Under the pieces are notes generated by a model that had not been told where the DNA came from, made no database searches, and worked only from the letters and a program-made list of their open reading frames with translations. Made by a program: the position numbers and the translations under genes. A stretch of DNA of 47,230 nt from JAZNBI01 sp045586995. Lineage in GTDB: Bacteria; Bacillota; Clostridia; Oscillospirales; CAG-272. Location: contig JAZNBI010000129.1 of NCBI GenBank assembly GCA_045586995.1, positions 1-47,230 on the forward strand, in the 5' to 3' direction. Shown in pieces: positions 41,591-47,230 of this stretch; the stretch's first letter is position 1; the number at the start of each line of letters is the position of its first letter.

Positions 41591-42370
41591 ATGAAAAATG
41601 CCGATAGCCGCGCTCGTATCTTCGAGGACGAGCGTATAGACTATGTAAACGAAAACATTTCACTTATACAAAAGAAAAACGGTCTTACTTTTGGGACTGA
41701 TGCTTATTTGCTCGCCGCATTCATAAAAAGCCGGCCAAATGCTCGAGCGTTAGAGTTGGGATGCGGAACTGGTATTATTTCGCTGCTTTGTGCCTCTCGA
41801 AATAAATTTAAGCACATTGACGCCATCGAAATACAACAAAGTTTTGCAGAACTTTCTCAACGGAATATAATTCTCAATAATCTCCAAGACAAAATAAATA
41901 TAATTTGCTCGGATGTACGTAATGTAAATATTCTCGATTTCGAGAAAGAATTTGATGTTGTGTTTACAAATCCTCCTTACATGAAAGCGGATTGCGGGAA
42001 AAGAAACAATTCAACCGAAAAATACATAGCTCGTCACGAGTGCTTTGGAGATATCACAGATTTTTTAAGTACATCCTACAAATTGCTTAAACACGGCGGA
42101 ACATTTTATTGTGTTTATCGGCCTGACCGTCTTTCAGACCTTATGTTTTCTATGAGAAGCAACAATTTAGAGCCCAAAGAAATGACGTTTGCATATCCGG
42201 ACACACAATCTCCCCCCGCTATCGTTCTGGTCAAAGCCAAAAAGGGGGCTTCGCCTTCTCTTATCATTTCCAAGCCGCTTATCATATACCAAAGTGATTC
42301 CTCTGTCACTCCCAGAATAATGACGGAACAAATGAAAGCTATATACGAAAGTTGTAATTTCGAAAACTAA
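41591..42370 (+). CDS. tRNA1(Val) A37 N6-methyltransferase (TrmN6/YfiC family)
   Basis: The 259-residue product is a class I SAM methyltransferase. It has GTDAYLLAAFI, the SAM loop LELGCGTGIISLL (about 55-67), and the amino-methyltransferase motif NPPY at 127-130. These and the length fit the TrmN6/YfiC family that modifies A37 of tRNA-Val. It precedes ttcA, another tRNA-modification gene. Confidence 0.9.
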   Translation: MKNADSRARIFEDERIDYVNENISLIQKKNGLTFGTDAYLLAAFIKSRPNARALELGCGTGIISLLCASRNKFKHIDAIEIQQSFAELSQRNIILNNLQDKINIICSDVRNVNILDFEKEFDVVFTNPPYMKADCGKRNNSTEKYIARHECFGDITDFLSTSYKLLKHGGTFYCVYRPDRLSDLMFSMRSNNLEPKEMTFAYPDTQSPPAIVLVKAKKGASPSLIISKPLIIYQSDSSVTPRIMTEQMKAIYESCNFEN

Positions 42371-42395
42371 TCAAAAAGGCAAAAGAGCTAAAACT

Positions 42396-43178
42396 ATGGA
42401 AGAAATAAAAAGAATATTAAGTTACACAAGACGCGCTGTTGATGATTATACAATGATAAAAAGCGGAGATAGAATAGCAATAGGTGTTTCCGGTGGTAAG
42501 GATTCCCTTACATTGCTTGCGGCGATGGCAGAGTTAAAACGCTTTTATCCGATTTCCTTTGAATTGCACGCGATTACAATCGATATGGGATTTGAAAATT
42601 CGGATTTTTCGAAGGTGGGGGATTTTTGTGAATTACTTGGAATCCAATATCATGTCGTCCCAACTCAAATATCAAAAATAATTTTCGACATTCGAAAAGA
42701 AAAAAATCCTTGCTCTCTTTGTGCAAGGATGCGCCGCGGTGCCTTGCATGACGCAGCGAAAGAGATCGGTTGCAATTCAATTGCATTAGGGCACCACTTT
42801 GATGATGTCGTTGAAACTTTTATGCTCAATCTCTTTTTTGAAGGGCGTCTTGGATGCTTTCGCCCTGTTACGTATTTATCCCGAAAGGATTTAACGTTGA
42901 TCCGTCCTTTGATTTATGCTCCCGAAAAATCTATACGCTATTTTGTTTCAAAAAACGATTTGCCTATTATAGAATCGCAGTGTAAGGCGGATAAAAACAC
43001 CCAGCGTGAAGAGATGAAGAAATTACTGTCATCGCTTGAGCGCAACAATAAAGGGCTTAGATATAGAATTTACGGTGCTATACAGCGCGGAGAGCTCGAC
43101 GGATTTAAATCGTTTGGCAGTATACCTTCATTTGAAAACAATATTTTTGAAGAAAGTGCGGATAATACGAATGAATAA
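42396..43178 (+). CDS. ttcA: TtcA-family tRNA 2-thiolation enzyme
   Basis: TtcA thiolates C32 of certain tRNAs using an ATP-activated, iron-sulfur dependent mechanism. The 260-residue product has the PP-loop SGGKDS (32-37) and Cys106 and Cys109 in NPCSLCARMRRG. GHHFDDVVETFMLNLFFEG follows, and Cys196 lies in ESQCKADK. Three cysteines are thus available for a [4Fe-4S] cluster. The general family is firm; which thionucleoside it makes is inferred. Confidence 0.87.
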   Translation: MEEIKRILSYTRRAVDDYTMIKSGDRIAIGVSGGKDSLTLLAAMAELKRFYPISFELHAITIDMGFENSDFSKVGDFCELLGIQYHVVPTQISKIIFDIRKEKNPCSLCARMRRGALHDAAKEIGCNSIALGHHFDDVVETFMLNLFFEGRLGCFRPVTYLSRKDLTLIRPLIYAPEKSIRYFVSKNDLPIIESQCKADKNTQREEMKKLLSSLERNNKGLRYRIYGAIQRGELDGFKSFGSIPSFENNIFEESADNTNE

Positions 43179-44055
43179 AAAGTTTTTTTCTTACAGCGCC
43201 ACAAAAACGCCCGAACTTAAAATGCGTCCTGCGCGTTCTAATAAAGGCACTTTCGGAAATGTTCTTATAATAGGCGGATCGCGCGGAATGAGCGGCGCAC
43301 CGTATTTTTCGGCTAAAGCGGCATATTTAATGGGTACGGGATTGGTAAGAATATATTCTCCGGAATATAACCGAAATATATTACAGACAATCTTACCCGA
43401 GGCATTGGTAGTGCCATACGATGAAGCGTCGCCTGATATATCAGCTTTGTCATATGCTATGAAAAAGTCGAACGCGATTGCGATAGGAATGGGATTGGGA
43501 AAATCAAAATCGGCAAAACAAATACTTGAATTTGTACTTTCGAACGCAAATTGCCCGTTACTGTTGGACGCCGACGCATTAAATATTATTTCCGAAAACA
43601 AATCCCTTTGGAATTATATAAATCCCGAACGCAAAACTGTCATAACGCCGCATGTTGGCGAAATGTCCAGACTTACAAACATATGCACAGAAAAAATTCT
43701 TGAAGATATTTCTTTTTATGCCGACGAATTTGCGCAAAAGCATAAAATAATTTGTTTGCTTAAGGACGAAAAAACTATTGTTTCAAATGGATATACCCCA
43801 TCCCCAACCTACCAAAATCAAAGTGGAAACAACGGTATGGCCACTGCAGGTGCCGGTGATGTACTCGACGGAATTATTATTTCCTTGATAGCTCAAGGAT
43901 ACGAAGAGTTTTTTGCGACGTGTGTCGGAGCATATATACATGGCGTTGCAGGAGATATTGCTTCAAGCGAGCTCTCGGAATTTTCCGTAACTGCCTCCGA
44001 TATAATGAATTCTATACCGCAAGCGATAAAAAAGCACATAAAAATTACAAGTTGA
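43171..44055 (+). CDS. nnrD: ADP-dependent NAD(P)H-hydrate dehydratase
   Basis: This ribokinase-fold enzyme repairs hydrated NAD(P)H. The 294-residue product has GNVLIIGGSRGMSGAPYFSA, LLDADALNII, TPHVGEMSRL and GMATAGAGDVLDGII with the catalytic GAGD. Only the dehydratase domain is present; the epimerase domain (NnrE) often fused in front is missing and not visible nearby. ATG 43171 overlaps the ttcA stop by eight bases. The longer open frame inside ttcA is not used. Confidence 0.92.
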   Translation: MNKKFFSYSATKTPELKMRPARSNKGTFGNVLIIGGSRGMSGAPYFSAKAAYLMGTGLVRIYSPEYNRNILQTILPEALVVPYDEASPDISALSYAMKKSNAIAIGMGLGKSKSAKQILEFVLSNANCPLLLDADALNIISENKSLWNYINPERKTVITPHVGEMSRLTNICTEKILEDISFYADEFAQKHKIICLLKDEKTIVSNGYTPSPTYQNQSGNNGMATAGAGDVLDGIIISLIAQGYEEFFATCVGAYIHGVAGDIASSELSEFSVTASDIMNSIPQAIKKHIKITS

Positions 44056-44120
44056 ACATATTAAATATATAAACAATCTAACTGATAAAATTGCAACTTC
44101 TGTATAAATCAAAACAGGTA

Positions 44121-44149
44121 TTTACATTTTTTAGCATTTATGCTATAAT
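44121..44149 (+). promoter_or_regulatory. Sigma-A-type promoter with a palindrome in the spacer
   Basis: TTTACA (44121-44126), 17 bases, TATAAT (44144-44149). The spacer contains the palindrome TAGCAT-TT-ATGCTA (44132-44145), which touches the -10 box and could be an operator. It faces the cytidylate-kinase-like gene. Confidence 0.65.
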
Positions 44150-44204
44150 ACGAACAGATGTTATATACACATTTGTGATATATCCATAATTTTGCTAAGA
44201 AAGG

Positions 44205-44225
44205 AAAATTCGCCAAGCGAATTTT
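44205..44225 (+). promoter_or_regulatory. Hairpin between SD and start of the cytidylate-kinase-like gene
   Basis: AAAATTCGC (44205-44213) and GCGAATTTT (44217-44225) form a perfect nine-base stem with a CAA loop. The AAGAAAGG SD (44197-44204) is directly before it and the ATG is 13 bases after it. The SD is too far from the ATG unless the stem folds. Confidence 0.5.
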
Positions 44226-44238
44226 TGGTAATCAAAAA

Positions 44239-44865
44239 ATGAATAATAAATTTGCAATTACAATTTCAAGACAATACGGAAGCGGCGGCAGAGAGATCGG
44301 CATAAAACTTGCCGAAATGCTCGGAATAAAATCTTATGACAAGGAGCTTATAGATATAGTTTCTCAAAAAAGCGGAATAGCAACAGATGTTCTTCATAAT
44401 GTAGACGAAAAAGCCGCCAACAGTCTTTTATACACTCTTGCCACAGGGTCTTCGTTATACAGTGCATCATCTTTCGGAGTTGACATTCCAATAAACGACA
44501 AGCTTTTTATAGCTCAATCCGGCATAATAAAAGAAATTGTTGAAAACGAATCCTGTCTTATCATAGGAAGGTGTGCCGATTATGTTCTTCGTAACAATCC
44601 GCAAGTTCTTAAATTTTTTATCTACGCTGATATTGATTCAAGAATCAACAGAATTTCCGCAAGCCAAAATATTTCCGTAAGCGAGGCAAAATCTCTCGTT
44701 GAATCAACCGACAAACGACGCTTGAACTACTATAATTTTTATACAGGGCGCAAATGGGGACGCTTCGAGCACTATGATGTTTCTATAAACAGTACCCTGT
44801 TCGGAATAGAAAAAACTGCTAAAATTTTATACGATATTGTTCAAACACGTATACAATCAAAATAA
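44239..44865 (+). CDS. Cytidylate kinase-like protein (Cytidylate_kin2 family)
   Basis: The 208-residue product starts with FAITISRQYGSGGREIGIKLAE, where GSGGREIG (14-21) is the variant P-loop of the cytidylate-kinase-like family common in clostridia. SYDKELIDIVSQ and IIGRCADYVLR follow, with a lid-like region (ASQNISVSEAKSLVESTDKRR). It may phosphorylate CMP/dCMP or another substrate; the family's role is not settled. No classical cmk is in the window. It stands alone behind its own promoter and an SD-hairpin leader. Confidence 0.88.
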   Translation: MNNKFAITISRQYGSGGREIGIKLAEMLGIKSYDKELIDIVSQKSGIATDVLHNVDEKAANSLLYTLATGSSLYSASSFGVDIPINDKLFIAQSGIIKEIVENESCLIIGRCADYVLRNNPQVLKFFIYADIDSRINRISASQNISVSEAKSLVESTDKRRLNYYNFYTGRKWGRFEHYDVSINSTLFGIEKTAKILYDIVQTRIQSK

Positions 44866-44900
44866 TATTTTAGTTTTTTTCGAAAATATGAAATTTTTTC

Positions 44901-44929
44901 TTGACAAAAGCCAATAGTTACCGTATTAT
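44901..44929 (+). promoter_or_regulatory. Sigma-A-type promoter of the rubredoxin gene
   Basis: TTGACA (44901-44906), 17 bases, TATTAT (44924-44929). A strong AAGGAGGA SD follows at 44956-44963, ten bases before the ATG. This looks like a strongly expressed gene. Confidence 0.8.
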
Positions 44930-44973
44930 GTATTGTAGTATATTTTATTGTTGACAAGGAGGATAATATTAAA

Positions 44974-45156
44974 ATGAAATATGCATGTGAACTCTGTGGA
45001 TACGAGTACAATCCAAAAGAAGGTGACCAGGACAACGGCATCGCAGAAGAAACAGATTTTGAGGACCTTCCCGCAGATTGGGTTTGTCCGCTTTGCGGGG
45101 CATCAAAAGACGATTTTGTTCCCGTAAAAGAAGATTCTGAAGAATCCGACGATTAA
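44974..45156 (+). CDS. Rubredoxin
   Basis: Rubredoxin is a one-iron electron carrier, often feeding oxygen- or peroxide-reducing enzymes in anaerobes. The 60-residue product has CELCGY (Cys5, Cys8) and CPLCGASKDDF (Cys38, Cys41), the four iron ligands, with conserved aromatic residues. A short acidic tail (EDSEESDD) follows. It is a single gene with a near-consensus promoter and SD. Partner reductase genes are not in the window. Confidence 0.94.
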   Translation: MKYACELCGYEYNPKEGDQDNGIAEETDFEDLPADWVCPLCGASKDDFVPVKEDSEESDD

Positions 45157-45213
45157 AACTCTTTTATTTACAGAAAATTATTTTTTTTGATGTAGAAAAC
45201 ATCTCGTATAAAA

Positions 45214-45261
45214 AGGCGCGCTCTATAAAGAAGGTTTAAATCCTGACTTGTAGGCGCGCCT
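45214..45261. repeat. GC-rich inverted repeat between rubredoxin and lexA
   Basis: AGGCGCGC (45214-45221) pairs with GCGCGCCT (45254-45261) around a 32-base loop; the right arm also contains the self-palindrome GGCGCGCC. On the - strand a T5 run follows the stem, so it may be a second terminator facing away from lexA. It may instead be a small mobile or structural repeat, since TATA borders both ends. Confidence 0.5.
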
Positions 45262-45298
45262 ATAATGATGCTTGGACTTGCATATATCGCGCGAAACA

Positions 45299-45336
45299 AA
45301 AAAGCTTACCATACTTTGGCGTATGATAAGCTTTTT
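45299..45336 (-). terminator. Terminator after lexA
   Basis: 16-base arms at 45299-45314 and 45321-45336 with a six-base loop. The single imperfect position is a G-U pair on the - strand, and a T6 run ends the - strand stem. It lies nine bases beyond the lexA stop. Confidence 0.85.
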
Positions 45337-45344
45337 TGTTTTTA

Positions 45345-45947
45345 TCAATATGTTCTAAAACATGCAATAACCTTTCCTATAATTTCTACATTATTTGATA
45401 TAATAGGTTCAATATTGGGATTTTCCGGTTGCAACCTATACGAGCGATTTTCTTTAAAAAATCTTTTTACCGTTGCTTCGTTATCAATAATGGCAACTAC
45501 AATTTCTCCGTTTGAAGCGTAGTCACGTCGGTCAACGATAACCGTGTCTCCATCCATAATTCCCGCCCCTATCATACTTTGACCTTTGATTCGCAAAGCA
45601 AATAAATTTTTATAATCGTACTTTCTTGTATCCACCGAGAAATTTACGTATTCATCGAACGATTCCTCTGCAAGTATAGGTGTCCCTGCCGCAACAGTTC
45701 CAATAACAGGGATCTTATTCATAGATGCAGCGTTCGAATCATCAACCCAAAGAGCACGGCTTTTTCCACCTTCTCTTTTTATATATCCGCAATTTTCCAA
45801 TCGTCCGAGCGAAGCGTGGACGGTAGACGTGCTTTTAAAATCAAGTTCATTCATAATATCCCGAACACTTGGAGAGTATCCCTTTTCATTAATTGTGCTT
45901 ATTATATAATCAAGAACTCGTTTATCCTTTTCTGTTATTTTTACCAT
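45345..45947 (-). CDS. lexA: SOS repressor LexA
   Basis: LexA represses DNA-damage genes and cleaves itself when RecA is activated. The 200-residue product has the winged-helix domain (SPSVRDIMNELDFKSTSTVH, about 25-44). The autocleavage bond is in TVAAGTP (Ala87-Gly88), the catalytic serine is Ser124 in IKGQSMIGAGI, and the lysine is Lys161 in EATVKRF. All are intact. An AAGGAG SD precedes the ATG. A LexA-box-like sequence overlaps its promoter. Confidence 0.96.
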   Translation of the reverse strand: MVKITEKDKRVLDYIISTINEKGYSPSVRDIMNELDFKSTSTVHASLGRLENCGYIKREGGKSRALWVDDSNAASMNKIPVIGTVAAGTPILAEESFDEYVNFSVDTRKYDYKNLFALRIKGQSMIGAGIMDGDTVIVDRRDYASNGEIVVAIIDNEATVKRFFKENRSYRLQPENPNIEPIISNNVEIIGKVIACFRTY

Positions 45948-45988
45948 TTTGTTACTCCTTTATCATAGTCAACATTAATCATTGTATT

Positions 45989-46028
45989 ATTTTATCATAT
46001 TTTTTTTAAAAGTGCAAACATTTGTTCC
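45989..46028 (-). promoter_or_regulatory. lexA promoter with overlapping LexA box
   Basis: On the - strand TTGCAC (46017-46012), 17 bases, TAAAAT (45994-45989). The sequence GGAACAAATGTTTG (46028-46015) matches the Gram-positive LexA box CGAACRNRYGTTYG at all but one position and overlaps the -35 box. This fits autorepression of lexA. Confidence 0.72.
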
Positions 46029-46097
46029 GTTTTATTGCCATAAAGTTGTTTTGTTAAAATAAAATTGTGAATAAAATTGTAATTTTTTGTTTTTCAC

Positions 46098-46126
46098 TTG
46101 AAAAATTTTCTAATATGTAGTATTAT
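46098..46126 (+). promoter_or_regulatory. Sigma-A-type promoter of pckA
   Basis: TTGAAA (46098-46103), 17 bases, TATTAT (46121-46126), about 67 bases before the ATG. Confidence 0.7.
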
Positions 46127-46193
46127 ATATACTGGATGTAGTTGGTTTATAATTGATTGTAAACAAAGATTATTTTTTAAGGAGTAAAAAATT

Positions 46194-47230
46194 ATGAACG
46201 CACCAACAAAAAACAAGTATGTCCTTGATTGGATAAACGAAATGGCTGCAATGACTTGTCCCGACAAAATCGTTTGGATTGACGGAACACAAGAACAAGC
46301 CGAAAAGCTTCGCGAAGAAGCATGCTCGACCGGCGAAATGATAAAGCTCAATCAAGAGCTTCTTCCCGGTTGTTATCTTCACAGAACAGCTGTAAACGAT
46401 GTTGCACGTGTTGAAGGCAGAACCTTTATATGCACATCAAAAAAAGAAGATGCAGGAAACATTAATAACTGGATGGCTCCCGCAGATTGTTATGCAAAGC
46501 TTTCAAAGCTCTATAAGGGTTCTATGAAAGGCAGAACAATGTACGTAATCCCTTACTCTATGAGTATAGTTGGCTCTCCTTTCGCAAAATACGGCATTGA
46601 GCTTACCGACTCTATCTATGTTGTTCTTAACATGCTCATTATGACAAGAGTCGGAAATAATGTTCTCGAAGCACTTGGAGATAGCTGCGATTATATTAAA
46701 GGACTTCACGCAAGAGCTGATATCGACGAAGAAAATCGTTATATCTGCCACTTCCCGGAAGACAACACAATTTGGTCTGTTAACTCCGGATACGGCGGAA
46801 ACGTTCTTCTCGGCAAGAAGTGCTTTGCTCTCAGAATTGCTTCCTATCTCGGACGCAAAGAGGGCTGGATGGCTGAACATATGCTTATCCTCGGTGTTGA
46901 ATTCCCCGATGGAGAGATCAAATATGTTTGCGCTGCTTTCCCGTCTGCTTGCGGAAAAACCAATCTTGCTATGCTTATTCCTCCGGAATATTACAAAAAC
47001 AAGGGTTATAAGGTTTGGTGCGTAGGCGACGATATCGCTTGGTTGCGTGTCGGTCAGGACGGTAGACTTTGGGCTGTTAACCCTGAAAACGGATTCTTCG
47101 GTGTTGCACCCGGTACTAATGAAAAGTCCAATCCCAACGCTCTTTATACCGCTATGCGCGATACCATTTTCACTAACGTTTGTCACAACCTTGACGACAA
47201 CACTGTATGGTGGGAAGGTCTTGATAACAA
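46194..47230 (+). CDS. pckA: Phosphoenolpyruvate carboxykinase, GTP type (3' end cut off)
   Basis: This enzyme interconverts oxaloacetate and phosphoenolpyruvate with GTP/GDP. In anaerobic clostridia it often runs toward oxaloacetate or takes part in the malate shunt. The window holds the first 345 codons of an expected total near 600. It has the GTP-type kinase loop FPSACGKTN (249-257) and not the ATP-type GLSGTGKT. Also visible are RTMYVIPYSM, SGYGGNVLLGKKCFALR, WCVGDDIAWL and ENGFFGVAPGTN. AAGGAG precedes the ATG. The frame runs open to the window edge. Confidence 0.93.
   Translation, partial: MNAPTKNKYVLDWINEMAAMTCPDKIVWIDGTQEQAEKLREEACSTGEMIKLNQELLPGCYLHRTAVNDVARVEGRTFICTSKKEDAGNINNWMAPADCYAKLSKLYKGSMKGRTMYVIPYSMSIVGSPFAKYGIELTDSIYVVLNMLIMTRVGNNVLEALGDSCDYIKGLHARADIDEENRYICHFPEDNTIWSVNSGYGGNVLLGKKCFALRIASYLGRKEGWMAEHMLILGVEFPDGEIKYVCAAFPSACGKTNLAMLIPPEYYKNKGYKVWCVGDDIAWLRVGQDGRLWAVNPENGFFGVAPGTNEKSNPNALYTAMRDTIFTNVCHNLDDNTVWWEGLDN

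Noticed and set aside
43036..43170. N-terminal extension of nnrD inside ttcA
   Set aside because: It is an out-of-frame read of ttcA; the family start matches ATG 43171.
1..47230. CRISPR arrays, tRNA or rRNA genes, prophage or toxin-antitoxin modules
   Set aside because: I looked for regular direct repeats, cloverleaf patterns with CCA-type ends, and phage or toxin-like small gene pairs, and saw none.

Overview
The window looks like a chromosomal segment of a low-GC, spore-forming, uncultured gut-type clostridium (Firmicutes; an Oscillospirales-like lineage is my guess). The evidence is AT-rich intergenic DNA, purine-rich Shine-Dalgarno (SD) sites, PolC, SpoIIID, the SepF/YlmG division cluster and LexA. 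Nearly all of it is housekeeping sequence. I see no rRNA or tRNA genes, no CRISPR array, no prophage, and no intergenic gap over 300 bp.

Layout. (1) 1-140 is the tail of an IS3-family insertion sequence. (2) 191-10934 is a long + strand run pyrH-frr-uppS-cdsA-dxr-rseP-ispG-polC, covering UMP kinase, ribosome recycling, undecaprenyl and phospholipid synthesis, MEP isoprenoid steps, site-2 protease and replicative polymerase. (3) 10952-13643 holds a SpoU methyltransferase, spoIIID with a sigma-E-like promoter, and two proteins of unknown function. (4) 13768-20066 holds an ApgM-type mutase (proposed homoserine kinase), lepB-rbgA-rnhB-yraN, an M19 dipeptidase and thrC. (5) 20072-24619 holds a DUF1540 protein, a metallophosphoesterase and tig-clpP-clpX. 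(6) 24626-37163 is one long - strand run. In transcription order it is queA, miaA, an HlyD-like gene, yggS, sepF, ylmG, ileS, lspA, rluD and the nucleoside-salvage set deoC-deoD-deoB-cdd. (7) 37229-47230 holds dapA, a small envelope module (4-TM protein, SGNH hydrolase, DUF4358 lipoprotein), a 3-TM protein followed by walJ-trmN6-ttcA-nnrD, a cytidylate-kinase-like gene, rubredoxin, lexA and the start of a GTP-type pckA.

Functional links. The MEP enzymes (dxr, ispG) feed uppS. lepB, rseP and lspA handle signal peptides and membrane proteolysis. ApgM-like plus thrC would complete threonine synthesis. The deo genes and cdd form a salvage pathway.

No clear new defence or mobile system is present. 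The items most worth checking are: apparent non-AUG (AUA/AUU) starts for rseP and the HlyD-like gene; SD-hairpin-AUG arrangements before frr and the cytidylate-kinase-like gene; a decayed reading frame between rluD and deoC; the division cluster lacking ylmH and divIVA but carrying an HlyD-like gene; a promoter-overlapping palindrome before the envelope module; and a REP-like palindromic element beside miaA.
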